Below are positions 23,601 through 38,600 of a DNA stretch of 64,000 nt, in pieces. Each line of letters starts with the position of its first letter. Within the stretch, counting starts at the first letter, position 1. The translations under genes and the position numbers were made by a program. The stretch spans positions 46,079-110,078 of the forward strand of contig VXBP01008960.1 of the NCBI GenBank assembly GCA_013400115.1. Direction: 5' to 3'. This DNA comes from Rhinopomastus cyanomelas (taxonomy: Eukaryota; Chordata; Aves; Bucerotiformes; Rhinopomastidae). A model generated the notes under the pieces. It searched no databases. It was not told where the DNA came from and saw nothing but the letters and a program-made list of their open reading frames with translations.

Positions 23601-26600
23601 GATGTGCAATCCTCCCAGTAACCTTAAGAAAGTCTGTTCTGCATAAGCCAGGGAGAAGGCTGACATTTACCAAGATGCACCTTTCCAAAGGCAGCACACT
23701 TAATAACCAGAAACAGGCACAATGGCAGCTCTGTGGTCATCCTCTATAAGGAACTTGTGGGTCTTTTTCCAGATTGCACAATAGAAAAGCTGTGTCTGCT
23801 TTAAAAACCATCATAACCCTATCGTACAATCTCAGAGCAAGAGGATGGATTTAAGTGCAGGGAAGAGGAGGAACACAGAAGAGGAATCTCAGTCAGGGCG
23901 ACATAAAGGAGAAAAGGGGTCATAAACACACTAAGGAACATCAGATTTTCAGGGAGAGACGGGGTGGTAAGGAGGAGGAAGAATCTCCGAAGAACATCGA
24001 GGACCACCACGTGACAAAAGATGGCCTTCCAAAAGCTTCAAAAAAGCAGGGAAAGAAAAGTCACTGGAGAAGAGCCAAAGGACAAGGAAGGTGGGAGGCA
24101 CCAGGGGTGCATTCATTTAAAGACAGCAAAAGCTTGGAGTGTGATGGATGCTGAGTGAACTATTTAGGTGGTCTAACTGCAGGCACTACAAGTAGTAAAT
24201 AGGAAGATGAGGGAAAGCACCTCCTTGTCTCTGCTGGGGACAGGAAACTTTGACTCCTGGAACAGCAGAGCTCTGAATCACAATCCAAGGGTTCAATTAC
24301 TCTAATGTGAGGATACCAGAGTCAATTTGCTTCTGCACCCCTGCACAGTTATGTGCTACAGAGCCTGACTCCAACTTGTGAGACCCTGACCCAGAGCAGC
24401 ACTGCACATGCAAGGTGAGATCCTCTGATGAAAAACAGGAAACCACAGGTGGTTCCCAGCTGAAAGATAAGGCTCTTACCTGCATAAGCATGTAATAGAT
24501 CCCAGCCACTCCATGGGCTGCTCCAACATATTGCTTCCCGTGCCACTGATACAAGAGAGGACAACGGTCTGTTTTCCGCTCCTCCTTTGAGAAGTTCTTC
24601 CCCGACTCAATAATAGCATCTATCACCTAAGAAAGAGAATACATTGCTTCCGTCTGTTCCTCCTTGCTTTGATTCACAGGGGTGTGCTTTGTCATGACTA
24701 AAACCACAGAGAAGAACAAGCCACATGTAACAGTGACAGCACCACAACACTCAATTCATTGGGACTGGAGTGCTGAGATAGAAAGAGAGCTCTTCTAATC
24801 AGCGGAATCACTTTCTAGGAGCAGAAACACATAAACGTTTATGATCACTTTCTCAGAGGGCTGCCTTCTCTGGTATCTGTACAACACACATGCGTCTTCC
24901 TCACACTCAAGTCTCCTTCTTTACACTTAAACGCATCCACACCTCTTAAGGAACTCCATAACAATTTTTCCTCCTCACACACTTCAAAGCTAGTGAGTCC
25001 CACAGCTGGCCATGGACCCACCTGCAACAGCCCATCTCAGCCCCAGCGGGGCCAGACTGGAGGAACACGTGACACCGAGTTCCCAGTCCTATATCAACTT
25101 CCTCTCCATCATTCCTGCCTTAAGTCCTTGAATTATGCAAATGAGCGATTCCATTTCAACCTCACTGATGTTGTGGCACCAGAGAAGGGCATCTCACCTC
25201 TTTGACAACAGACTGCGGGACAGTGTCTGGACCGATTTCAGTGTTCAGGTACAGCAAGGCATACAGGTAACCTGCTCGGCCATAAAGCAGCTCATCTGGA
25301 AGTTCAGCATCTGTGCTTGTGACTGTCCTTTGGAGCTGCAACAACCTGCATCAGACAAGGAAGGTGGGGAGAGATCATTTTCTCTGCAGACCATATTTGG
25401 CTTGCTGCACAAGCTATCAAACCAACCGGAAGCTGAACAACTGCCCAAGGCCCATCTCCTCCCTCAGATATCTCCAGTTCAGCTGGCTGCCAGGCTCAGG
25501 CATGGGAGCCCTGTGCACCTGCCATCCTGACAGACAGGTTGACTTGGAGCCAGAGCCATCCGAGTTTTGGTGCAACCAGTGGGTATTTGGGCAGACAGAC
25601 AGACAGATGGGTGCACGGTGGGGACTGCAGGAGGCTGCAGACTTACTCCAACAAATAGAAAAACCCCCTCGAGCCTCTGGGAAGACTGAAAAAGCCCAAA
25701 CTCACCACTGTCTAGAGAACATGTTGTCTGAAATGTTCAGCAGCTCAGTTTTGAAAAGGGCTCTGCTGTCACACACTCTGTTCTCCTTCCCCTTAGCAAT
25801 GAAAAAGACAACACTGGGATGGCCAGTGCAGCTTCCATTTGCTCCAGAGAGACTCCCTGCTACTATTCCACCAATCTGCACTAGCACCAAGATGGAGCAG
25901 AGACCTCTTCCTGCCTGTCTTTTCCTACCTTATGCGGTTAAATTTGCAACCAGATGAAACCATGGAGACAGTTCACATTTTCAGTTCGGGCAAGGGGCAG
26001 GAAAATCTGAATGAAGTCCAAATTAAATTCTCAGACCCCCTCAGCCACAGAAGCGTTGGCATTTATAATGTCGGAGCAAAAACACTGACAGAGCGACTGC
26101 TTCTGCTGTCACTGCTTAATACCAGGACAAAGCCGCTCACAATGAGGTGTTTTATGGTGTCCCCCCCTTTCTTGGAGCTGTGCTTTGGACTTGAAATGGC
26201 ATATTTTCTTTTGAACTGTCCACCATTATATTTTATTGTTGAAATCAGACAACTGGCAGCTACAAATTCAAAAGGGCTATCACCGCCTACATGCTGACAG
26301 CCACAAGGCACCACTGGGCTGGTGTTGTGAGCGTATTTCATAGGATCATAGGATGTTAGGGGTTGGAAGGGACCCAAGAGATCATCGAGTCTAACCCCCC
26401 TGCCGGAACAGGACAAAACTATCTAACACAGATCACAGAGGAACGCATCCAAGCGGCCTTGACAGTCCCCAGAGAAGGAGACTCCACGACCTCCCTGGGG
26501 AGTCTGTTCCAGTGCTCCGTGACCCTCACAGTAAAGAAGTTCCCCCTTGTGTTGAGGCGGAACCTCCTCTGCTGCAACTTACACCCATTGCTCCTTGTCC

Positions 26601-29600
26601 TGTCACAGGGAGCAAGTGAAAAGAGCCTGTCCCCCCCCTTCCTGGCCAGCCTTCAGGTACTTATAAACATTGATCAAATCTCCCCTAAGTCTTCTCTTCT
26701 CCAGACTAAAAAGCCCCAAGTCCCTCAGCCTCTCCTCATAAGCCTTGCCCTCCTGTCCCCTAATCATCCTCGTAGCCCTCCGCTGGACCCTCTCCAGCAG
26801 ATCCCTGTCCCTCTTAAACTGGGGGGCCCAAAACTGAACACAGTACTCAAGATGAGGCCTCACCAGGGCAGAGTAGAGGAGGAGAAGAACTTCCCTCGAT
26901 CTGCTGGACACACTCCTCCTAATACACCCCAGGATCCCATTGGCCTTCTTGGCCAATTTGTAAACCAAAGAGGGAAAGAAGAAACATACACACAAATGAA
27001 CCTCCTTCTCAGTTCTCCTCCTGGAAACTACTTTCCAAGGAGAACTCAGACCAACAGATTTGGTCTATTTTTGATTCTAAATACTATTTACGATCTCATC
27101 TTGCTCGACTTGTGCTCCATGCCTTGCAGCAATGCCGCCTGCCAGGCTGCATCCACACCGACACTCCCGAGTTCACTGTCATTTTGAAAAAGCAAAAGAA
27201 ACCAAACCCATCTGCCACTTCAAAACTGAAACGTTCTCTCAGGAACAGCAGCAGAGATTCCAATCTAGAATCCCAGCACGATTAAAGAGAACCATTACCT
27301 TTCCAACTACAAACGCCATGAGGGAGATGAGGACAGAAGGCCAGCCCACGAATGCTGGCAGCCTAAGCTATGATGCTGGATTGCTGGCACCAAATGCAAA
27401 CCCCACAGGGATTCAACGCTTCCAACCCTCACCAGGACAGCAACCAGCTCCATACCAGCAACAGGACAGTCAGCTCTCTGGGGAAGCTCCAGATCTAAAG
27501 AGGGTTTCTCAAGACAATCATTATACTTCTATTACTTGGAGAAGTGGCTGGAATTTTTTCAGGCTCCCCTTCGTATGTTCGGGTCTAAATCCCTGGCCTC
27601 AATGGCTCAGCAAATCCTCTGTTCCATTAAATCTTGTTACATACCTATCTGATGTGCCCTGTCTCAGCCTGGATGTGACATATACCTGCAGTGTGTGTCT
27701 CGTTATGAACCTACTACGGAGACCCACTCTCTACAGGGAGAATCACCAGCCTGGTCTAGGGTGGGGTGTCCCTGCCTGTGCTAGGGGAGTTGGAACTGGA
27801 TGATGGTTCCTTCCAACCCTGAGTGATTCTGATTCCCTGGCTTCTCCAGTGAGGTGAGCCTGCTCTGGCAGGGGGGTGGACTAGATGATCTTTCGGGGTC
27901 CCTTCCAATCCCTGATGATTCTATGATTCTACATACTGCCAATGACAAGCGTGAGGCTTTGGTTAAATGTCACTTCAGTGTGACAAACCGAGACGTGTTC
28001 ACACTACAGATACGCCCAGGACACCCTGTCCTTACAGCTGAGGACTCAAGACGACAGGCCAGCTTTAACAAAGATGAAGCCTATTTTGAATTGTCCTACT
28101 GGGAGTTTATTGGAGGAGACAGTGTCTCCATGTTTTAATTCCCCCAGAACTCCACGTACCCACACAGCTGAACCGATGCTCTCTATGAACAAGGGCATCA
28201 ACCACTTACTTGACAACACATTCTTTAGATTCGCTGTCATTCCTCAGCTTGTGATAAACCACTGCCCCCACTGCCAGCGGCCCAGCATCACCACAGAGGA
28301 AAGTCACTCTTCTGCCGTTCAGATTGCGAAGTATCCTCTTCACGTAATCAAGAGATCGCTGCAAATGGCTCTGGTTTCTTGTGACACGGTACAGCTGCAG
28401 ATACAAGAGGGCAATACCTGGAATGACAATGTGAAAGACAGAGTTGAACACACTTCCCCTTCTGAGCACATAGTACTTCCTTCTTTAGTGCCTCTAAACT
28501 AGTAATTCAAACGAAAGCAGGTATTTGGACAATTAAAGTATGTTCCCCAATGGAACGGCATTGGTCCGTCTACTCTGATTACTTTTTAATTTGAACCGTC
28601 TCAAAAATGATAGTAAGCAAATTATCAGACTGAAGGCCAACCATTGACACACAACTTGCAGAGAATGGGATAAATTGATTACACAGGAACCAGCGCTTGG
28701 TACAGAAATCACCAGGGACTCAAACACTTGGATGAACAAGCACTTGTATGACCAGGCACACTGCCTGCACAGGACTCATCTAGTATCTGCACAGACAGTA
28801 GCGGGGTTTTCCACTTGATCTGCAAAAGAAAATTTTGATGAGCTTCTGGAGTCAACCTGCCAAGTTCTTTATGGATCTCACCACGAGATCCTTTCCGTGT
28901 CTCACTGTGCACTTCTCCGAGTTCAGCTGTTCTACAGGACCCAGAAAGCAGAGAATGCCAGAATAGCCAACTCCACTCCAATAACCTCATCACACAGTTT
29001 TTCCATACCAAACCAAACCCAACCCTTGAGAACAGCAATAAGAATGCATAACCACCCCATGTGGACATTTATTAGCCCGCAGTAAGAACACATGCAGGAG
29101 CACATGTACCTCCAGAAGGTACCATGTCTTCAACTTGTTTCAGAACAAGGTGAGCGCTCTCCTGAGCCACAATTAAAGCAGAGTACGCACAAGGCTCACT
29201 TAGCTCCACAGAGAGGCTACCTGAGGGTACCAGAAGAGCAGCACCACAAGGCTGGCTGTACATCCTCAGGGTTAGACTGGCTCTGGACAGGCTTTTCTCA
29301 AAGCAACCCAGAGGAGGGCGGCAGAACTTGGCTGGCACAATTCACCAACAAGGGAACCCGTGGGTGATTTACTGGGATGTCTATAGGCCTTTTTATGCTG
29401 CAACGACTGCACAGACTTTATCAAAAGATGACAAAAGTTGACCACAAAAGGAGCCACAGGGCCAAATTAATCCAAGTTAACCCTTGTGCAACACCCTCAA
29501 AATGGCTCCTCCAGAGTGTCTGGCACATACAAAAAGCACCTGTGTAGCAAGATGGACCAAATGCAACCCCTGTGATCTTTAGGTACCAGCAGTAAGTGCT

Positions 29601-32600
29601 CCGTGACATCCTCACGATGTGTCACAAAGTACAAGCCCAAGCTCAGGACTGCACTGCCAGCAAGATCTGTCCAGACTTGGAACATGAGAAACAGGGCAGT
29701 TGTGTTCAGCATTGCTTTGACCTTCTGACTTGCAGCTTAGCAAAATACCACGAGGAGCAGGTCTGGGGAGAAGGTGCCTACACCAAGTACTATGAAAGCC
29801 ACATCTTGTAAATACTTTTAATTCAGTGCCATTTCCACAAGAGCCGTGAAAGAAGTGTACAGATCGGAAGACGAGGATGATTAGGGGACAGGAGGGCATG
29901 GCTTATGAGGAGAGGCTGAGGGACTTGGGGCTTTTTAGTCTGGAGAAGAGAAGACTTAGGGGAGATTTGATCAATGTTTCTAAGTACCTGAAGGCTGGCC
30001 AGGAGGGGGGGGACAGGCTCTTTTCACTTGCTCCCTGTGATAGGACAAGGAGCAATAGGTGTAAGTTGCAGCAGCGGAGGTTCCGCCTCAACACAAGGGG
30101 GAACTTCTTTACTGTGAGGGTCACGGAGCACTGGAACAGACTCCCCAGGGGGGTCGTGGAGTCTCCTTCTCTGGGGACTGTCAAGGCCGCTTGGATGCGT
30201 TCCTCTGTGATCTGTGTTAGATAGTTTTGTCCTGTTCCGGCAGGGGGGTTGGACTCGATGATCTCTTGGGTCCCTTCCAACCCCTAACATCCTATGATCC
30301 TATGAACACATGTAGCTGGCGATCCTTCCACTGGATGGAAAAACCTCGCTCTCATTAGACAGTGTTACTTGTTCCTCTCTCTTCTCACTTCAGCTAACAA
30401 TGGCTGCGTTGCTTTTAGCTTGTGACTCATTTCCAGTGTGCTCTGGTTTATCAGCCATAACCTCAGCTGTCAGTCACAGAGCCAAAACACAGCTCCCCAG
30501 AAGCCATCCTGTGACATCAGCAGGAGCCAGCCCATCTCTGGAGATCCCACCCACTAATTTAGCAGTCACTCACTTTCAGGCCTTGAGGGATGTCTAACAT
30601 TTCAGTTGTGTAAAACTTCCCTACCCACCCACCCACAGCACCATCTGCACCAAAACAGCAAGAAGAATGCAAAGAAATTTCACCCTTTCATTGCCAGAAC
30701 TAATGTCAAGTCTAAACCTTCCCTGATGGAGCTTATGACTATGACCCCTTGTCCTGTCTCCAGTGGCCAGGGAGAAAAGACCGACCCCTGCCTGACTACA
30801 ACCACCCTTCAGGTAGTTAAAAATAGCGATAAGATCACCCCTGAGCCTCCTCTTCTCCAGACTAAACAAACCCAGCTCCCTCAGCCTCTCCTCACAGGGC
30901 TTATCCTCCAGCCCCTTTACCATTCCAGTTGCCCTTCTCTGGACCCGTTCCAGCACCTCGACATCCCTCTTAAAATGAGGGGCCCGGAACTGAACACAAC
31001 ACTCCAGGTGCGGTCTAACCAGTGCCGAATACAGGGGAGGATAACCTCCCTTGACCTGCAAGTCACACCATTGCTGATGCAGGCCAGGATGCCATTGGCC
31101 CTCTTGGTTGCCTGGGCACACTGCTGACTCATGTTAAGTTTGCTATCCACTAACACCCCCAAGTCTCTCTCCACCTGAGAACTCTCTAAGAACTCCATTC
31201 CCAGCCTGTAGTTCTGCCTGGGATTGTTATAACCAAAATGCAGAACACGACACTTAGACTTGTGACTTTTGGTCACAGCAGGTTTGACAACTGCAAGTTC
31301 TGCCTAAAGGATCAGAAGACCTCATTCACATTAGGACAGCAACAGTGATGTGATGCTAAATGGATGGTGCCCAGCAACCAGTGCTTGCATGTGCCTGTTT
31401 ATCTTTAGGAGCACAATCTTGCAGCCCTCCTCCGCCTCCTCACGTGCTCCTTTTACCATTTTCATACAGACAGAACATGCACAGTCAAACCATCCAGAGT
31501 CCAGCTCTTTAAAGCTCCAAGCTCCTGGGCACAGAACACCTACCCCCAACCTGTGTGTCCCCCTGCCTCAACGAGTACAAGGTGTCCTTAAGATTAGACA
31601 ACTGCTAACTTGAAGAAAACGGTGAAGCAACTTTGAAGAAAACCTTATAGAAAGTGGAGATGAGCCAAAAGAAAGAGGAGCCTTAGAAAAGCCACTCCAT
31701 ACACAAAAGTCAACTCTCTCTGTGCAGCGCTGTTTGCTGGAAGCAAGGGAAGCAAGTTCAAACAGCAGTGACCAAGGGTCTGGAGTTCAGAGGAACCAAC
31801 TCGCACTAAAGCCTGTATCACAGCATTCCTGCCAATCCTGGGAGAACATCACAATATCTTCCCAATAAACCCAATGTCACCATTAAACAAAAACACTCTC
31901 ACCAGTCCAGCCAGTATAGGCAGAGCAGTCATGCGGATCTGCTGTCTTCAGCCCTTCCTCCATTTGCTGCAGAAGGTCTTTGATTTTTGCCTGGATCCGT
32001 TTTGAGAACTGGGTACTGACCTGAAAACAGTAGACAGGAGAAAGGCAGTGAGTCAGAAATGGAAAGAATCCAAGAACGCAGACTCTCTGCTCCACTTTCT
32101 TACCTGGGAAGAAACCAATCAAAACCAACCTCAACTCCAAACCAGCCAAAGAAAAAATAACCAGGGAATAAGTACCAAACAACACAGTCAACAGCGTCAA
32201 AGCGGTTCACCTTAGGCACGCTCCATTTCACACACTGCGATTACATATCAGAGTAAGTTACTCATGCCTACATCACACAGCAATTATCTGGGGATGCTTT
32301 AAGGTCTCATAAAGGGCAGCCATGGACACTGTGAGAGCACGTAGTTACACACTGCCTCTTATCTCAGGCTCTGAATACAGTAATAAAAGTTTCTATGAGC
32401 TGTGTAAAAGGTAAACAAGCAAACAGACGATGACCATCTGCTCCCACTCCATGAGCCAGTGCTCCACACAAGGTCCTGGATCCAAGGCCACGTTACAGAC
32501 AGCACAGCAAACCCACAGGGCCTGCGTTACAGGTGTCTGCTCTCACCACAAGGGCCCTGCATGTCCTTTGCAGCACCATGTAGCAGGAAACAGCTAAAGA

Positions 32601-35600
32601 AAAACAAACACTCATATCTGAGGCAAAATCATCTCAATATGTTTGGATGGAGAGGCTTTATCACGAGGATAGCCTGTTAAATGTGGTGGCACAGTAATGA
32701 ACAAGGCCCTGAAAAACAGAGCTAGGCACACGGGACGAGCCGAAGTGGTTCAGCAGCTCACGCCTGAAGGTGAAGACACCAGTCTGGTCTTTACACGTCA
32801 CAAGAAAAGTTTACCGAGATGCCAGGTATGAAAGGTAGCAGAGGATACTTTCCTTTTGCCATGATTGCTCAGTAGAGGATGCTGTATCCGCAGACACATT
32901 ACCAGCTATTCCCTTGAGTCTATGGGATGTGGAAGTAGTCTATCAACCAGAATTTACTGCCCTACAAGCTTCCTGGGAAGAGTGTTCTTGGAGTCCCATC
33001 ACAGGACAAGTCCACTTTTGAGTGAGACCATCAGCAACAGTAATCAAAAATGTGAGGGGTCAGGGGTTTTTAATCAATCAATCAAAATGATTTATTGATC
33101 AGCAATGTTAGGATTTGAGGATTTTAATCAAACAGTATCATTTATTGATCAGATTTTTCTATTTAAACATTTGTTAAAAACTAACACATATTTAAAGACA
33201 CCTATGGTTTTCTTTAGTGAAGGAGCATTAGCTCACTAGGAAGGGAAACTCTCGTTGGCCTACAACACAGCCCAAATGGGGGCAAAGGATGGATCCTGGA
33301 TGCCACCACGCATCTGATGACTCCAAAATGCACCACATGTGATCTTCTCCAGAGTGAAACTGCAAATGAAAGCCAGCTAATTCAAACATCCACCCAGAAG
33401 ACTTCAGAATCATAAAGACAGCAGGAATTACACAAGTTCTCTAACACACAGGAAGTCTGCAGGGTCAGTGGTTCAAACCCAGTTTATGATGGTAGGATGG
33501 GAAGGGAGCACGGAATGATACCATTATCTCTGTGTCACACAAACACCACTCCAGAGAAGAGCTAGAGTGGCCCGAACCTTCTGCCAGTAAATCTAAGCAC
33601 CTGATGGCTGTTACTCTTCAGTTTTAACACCGTGCTAAGCACATTTGTTAGGAAACCAAACTATACCCATAACAGCTTTTGGAGTAGTTGGGTAAAATGC
33701 CAACACAAAAGAAAACCTTTCTCAAGGGCAGGGCTTCCCCTCTTGCGCAGCCCAACTCCTCCAGAGCTATGGCATATGGTGAAACAGTGTGAGGATGTCC
33801 ACGGGCACGTGTTCAGGCACTGTGCTCAGCTCCGGTGACGAGAGGGAACAAATGTTTCAGACTCCCGGTTCATTTATCTCCTGCACATCACAAGCAGGCT
33901 GGTTATCCGGTTCGGACAACCCACCTGCCATTGGCAAATCACGATGCTTCTTATCAGTCACCAGATCAAATCACTTGGAGGCAGAAGTGGAACAGCAGGA
34001 CACGAGGACAGCCAGGTTCTGCTTTGAAACCTCACTCCTACACAAGTAATTTAGCCCAGGCTGGCACATCTACCATAACGACCTTGATTCAGTGCTTGTA
34101 AAGTAACAGATAAAGGGGATTTTCTTTATTACTGTAATTATTCATCAGCCCAAATGAAGCTACGCCCCCAAGCTTATGCCAGTGTGAATGGAAGTGGCAA
34201 CTAAGTCTTCCCCAGCTACCAACTCCTGCACCTCTGCCTCTTTTATTTATCTGTTGTAGGTGCTCTGTTACTCTGACCATTACACAGTTCTGTGATGTAC
34301 CCCTAGTTCACAACAGACTGGTGAGAACAGGAGCTGCAGAGTATCTGTAACTAGAAAAGGCTTTCTCCAGGACTTTAACGGCAGCATTATCCCTCTACAG
34401 CTGCAGAACTACTGCTTTCACCCAGTCACTGCTCAAATTTTACATCATCAAAACACAAAAAGGAGAGTTTGTTTCCCATTTTTCCCAGCAGAACCCTGCA
34501 CCACACCAACTACGGCAATGGGAAAGGCCCAGCATCGAACAAAAGGAATGCAGTCAAACAAGAAGGTGCTGCAATTTGTCAGAGCCAGAGGCGGCGATCC
34601 ACTGCAGTCACAGAAGGCCTTGTTTAAAGCATAAAGAAATCGGGAGGGCAAGACCCTCCACCGAATCTGTGTGTAGCACCAGCTATTTGTCTCGTTGGGG
34701 ATTAGGCTGCACAAAAACAAAGCCCAAAGATTGAGACCAAGTAGTCAGGAAGCAACAAAACCAAATCTGATTACCAGACACAGAGAACAGCATCCTACAT
34801 TGGGAAACAGAGGTCGATCAAGCAAAGGAGCACCACTGAAAATCGCTGGTTCTCCAGATAACACCGACATGCCGATTCTTGAAGATTAATAAAGGTCTGC
34901 TGTCAGCACGAAACAGTTCTCACTGCACAGAGATCTCCATCCCAGCTGGGACACTTTCAGATAGGGCACTAGCTGTAAAACAAGCTAAAACCTCTCTGCA
35001 TCAAGGTAAATGAGGTAACATTGGTGAAGAGCAGGTACATTCCACGTAGTACCCCTGACAGCACAGAACAGCCATGCAGTTAGACCCCAAAAAGGACTGA
35101 TTTTCACCAGAAAGTCAGTACCTCTGACTGGACTTCCCACACAACCAGCCAGAGTGGAAACTCAGTAACACACAAGCTGCAAGATAACGTGGAAATCCAC
35201 GAAGAGTGGGTGGACAGGAGACAATTTAATCTGAATGTGGCTTCATTTCAGAAGTATCTTCATGCAGAACGGGCAGAGTAAACCAAACAGGCTTAAGGAC
35301 CGGGTAGAGCCTTTCAACACAGAGGCACCTGTCTCGAACAGCAAAGTGCCTGATGCTGATGTGCGCTGTAGTAAAGGAGCAGCTGTTCCTTCTCTCAGCC
35401 CACACACGCAGCCTGCCGCGCGTTAGCAATGGCCACTGAAGCGCAATACACTGCTTCTCAGACTGGGCTGTGCCCAAGGCTCATCAAAAGTAAACCAAAC
35501 TTTCCTTCAGCAGACACTCGATTCACAGTGCTCCTAATCCTCTTATCACAAAAAAAGCACCTGAGACCGGGCGAGCCAGAAAACGGCCATCAAACTGCCA

Positions 35601-38600
35601 TCTCAAGAAAAGTAGTTGCACCACCCCACCATCTCTGGCATAAAAAGCGGGAAGAACTAGTTGCTGGCTCTGGAGGTTAACTGTGTCTCCAGTGCAGTAA
35701 GCGGTACAACTCCCAGCAGCTCTAGGTGGTTGCAGAAGCAGTCTCAGAACAAGGACAACTTGCTGCTCCCAGCCAGACCAATAAAATACCCAGTGGGACA
35801 ACTCAATGAATGTAATAAACACCACGGGGAGGGAACGAAGAGTGAAGCAGTGACAAAGAACTAGACGCATCGTCTTTAGAACGATGTGTTAAGGGAGGAG
35901 AAAGACTGAAAAGCCACATAAAAAAATCATATTTGGAACTAACACAAGATTGAGAAAGCACTGGAAACTGAGTGCTAAATCACACAAACATCGTCACAGT
36001 AAACGCCAATCAGTACTAATTGCACTTGAAGGCCCCACAAGGAGTGTTTCACAAAGCCTAATCAATCACGCTGCACATCTTTGTCAGAACACTAACATCC
36101 TGGCCAGTCAGAAAACACTCAGACCTGGCCTAAACAACAAGTTCTATTTTGGGCACCCTAATGACCCATCCACACAGTTCAAACCCAGTTTTATCCTGGG
36201 ACTCCACAACAAGTCCAGGCGGTCTTCAACTGAGGGCTGGAACGTGATTTGATGTCACAGATGTTTTTCTTGCACACATACGAAACCCACATCAGGCAGC
36301 CTTGCACGGGGTTTCTTCCAGTTTCCCCTGGATGCGCAGGTAATACCAGGATGCCTTTGGTTCCAAAGTCAGTGGCCTGGAGACAGGCCCAAATCACTCC
36401 TACCTTTGCTATGGATGAAGGCATAGAGCTGTGGTGACTCCCAGGATGGTCATGAATTGGAGGTTGATATTTCTGGGTCACCCAGGGGGAACCAAGTCCT
36501 CGAACCTCCTATTACCAACTCTTAGCAGCAAGCTCTTCTCACCCTTCCCATCCTCAGAAACCCCACTATGTCTTTGTAGCTCTCTCCTCCATGAAGGTTT
36601 CGATAAACCCTGAGCCAGAATAGCTGGCTGCCCCTACTTTACACAAACCTGTACTGACCTCCCCGCTCTCAGCTCCGCAAGCAGAGCTAATGGGTGACAG
36701 TCTCAACATGCCTTGACGTTAACTGCAGCTGTACATTGCCTCTGTTCCAGTTCAGGTGGGAAAACAAAGCACGGCAGTGCTTAGACAACTTGTCTGTAGT
36801 CCCAACCAGCACAACCTCATAGTCCAATATTGCCACATGTAAGGAGATGAATTTGTATCTACAGAGCTGCCTACAACCCAGGGGAAACTATCAGAAGAAC
36901 ATCTGCTTTTCAAGTATTAATGCTTCTCAATTTAACAATTACAGTGAATGAAACTTAACAACAGATTTTTCCAGGAAGTAGAGAATGTGGTTTGCTCTGA
37001 ACCCAGAGCTGTCCATTAACTTCTCTACCATCTTGACCATTTACCTTTTCATGTTGAAAGACCTTGGACACCGAGACAACACCCACAGGCAATTTTTCGG
37101 GCTAAGATACCACTGCAGGATCCACAGTGACAGGCCAAGGGCTACAGAGTATGCAGTTAAGTGACAGATTTGTCTCATATTAAACAAAGACTCGTATACT
37201 ACATCGCACTTTGTTTTAATCCATCATTAATGCTGCCTCATGAACAATTACCTTCGGTTTTCTCAGAGAAGTTACAGAAGCAATTCAGGTCCACGACACT
37301 TCCACAGGAAAGAAAGCTAGTGAAGAAAAGTGACCGTAAAGGGCGTGAGCAGAGCCCACCTATGGAACTGCAGTGTGTACTGGGACTATTTCCAAGAAGG
37401 CAAAACAACAGCCCCCAAACTTTCTCCTCTGCTCCCACACCTTCTGGCCTGCTGAGCTGTACCTCGTGCATGCAAACACAGTGTTTTGCCCCAACTGCCT
37501 CTCATTTTAGACAGTAGTTTGAAGAGCTCCTTGTCCTTTCATCAGCCAGATGGATTTTTGATGGTAACTGGCAGCTTATGAAATCAAACAGAGGTATTAA
37601 CAATGTGCTGCCTTCCATGACGGTGGCAGAGCCCTACACACCTCTAGCTGTCATGCGGTCAGTCGCTCTGTGCTCACTGCTCCATATAGCAGTGAATGGG
37701 AGGAAGAAATTATGCTGTGTGCTTGAGGGCTTCTGAAAGCTGCTCTCATTTTCAGGAAACTTGTGCTTTGCTTTGTGGAACAGACCACTTAACCAGTGTA
37801 AGGTCCTTTTGTCTTCCCTGGGGCACTAGGCAGCCACAGACGTTTATCTGACAGGCCTTGAGCATTAAATGAAAAACACAAAGCAAACCCTAAACAAAAC
37901 TCACACAAAACAAACGCAGCCCCAAAACACTTGTAATGAAGCCTCACCAAGGCCAGGGCAGCACTATAATTAGCAATACACAACTCTCATTTTGTAGTAC
38001 ATACACTCAGCGATACATAGGACAGCACCTCAGACTTTGCAGGTGCAGAAACAGAGGACACAACTGGCTCGCACACACCTTCTACTATGAAATGCACAGA
38101 TCTGAAACAATCCAGAGACCAGTGAAAGTTGCTGCCGTTACATCACTTTAATACGGTGTACAGAGGATAATCTTTTTGTCAGGAGCTTCTTCCTTTTCTA
38201 TGTAACAAAGCCCAAGCACCAACTTCTGACAAAGCACAGAGCTACTCCAGTGCTCAACGAGATTTTCTGAACAAAGCTGCAAACGCAGCTGCTCGCTGCC
38301 ACATGGGAACAAGGAGGCCACCACAGATGCTGGGGGAAAAACATTTGCAATGTCTTCAACTGCAAATCCATTCTCATCTACAGCAGAGGAAGACAGTCTT
38401 AACAGGAACAAAGGGCTAGAAATTCTTGACTAATTCTTTTCAGCTCGGATGCAGAACAATGTGGATTCATTCAGGAACCAAATGTGAAGTAAATGAGAGT
38501 TGAAGTATTCTGCAAAAAACAGGACATGAAGCATGGGGTCTTATGCAAGGGCATGAGAAAGGTGACTGGCCTGGCCTGCAAAGGCTTTGAAGGAAGTTAT

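Larger units (their letters stand above)
25346..28209 (-). other. LANCL2: LANCL2 intron 3
   Basis: A 2.9-kb intron with a sense CR1 at 26337-26965 and an antisense CR1 tail at 27748-27934. A short (ACAG)n run lies at about 25593-25605. Confidence 0.9.
28418..31902 (-). other. LANCL2: LANCL2 intron 2
   Basis: A 3.5-kb intron with a plus-strand CR1 at 29868-30304 and a minus-strand CR1 at 30690-31275 facing it. The rest is unannotated. Confidence 0.9.

Noticed and set aside
23855..24154. Charged 99-codon plus-strand frame in LANCL2 intron 5
   Set aside because: It is lysine/glutamate-rich only because the DNA is purine-rich, with no homology or exon signals.
25325..25340. Alternative LANCL2 exon 4 acceptor TTGCAG|CTCC
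   Set aside because: It would not restore the reading frame left by exon 3; the upstream CTGCAG|GTTG completes the lysine codon and matches the human protein.
26363..27187. 274-codon plus-strand open frame
   Set aside because: It is the antisense of a minus-strand CR1 reverse-transcriptase fragment plus flanking DNA.
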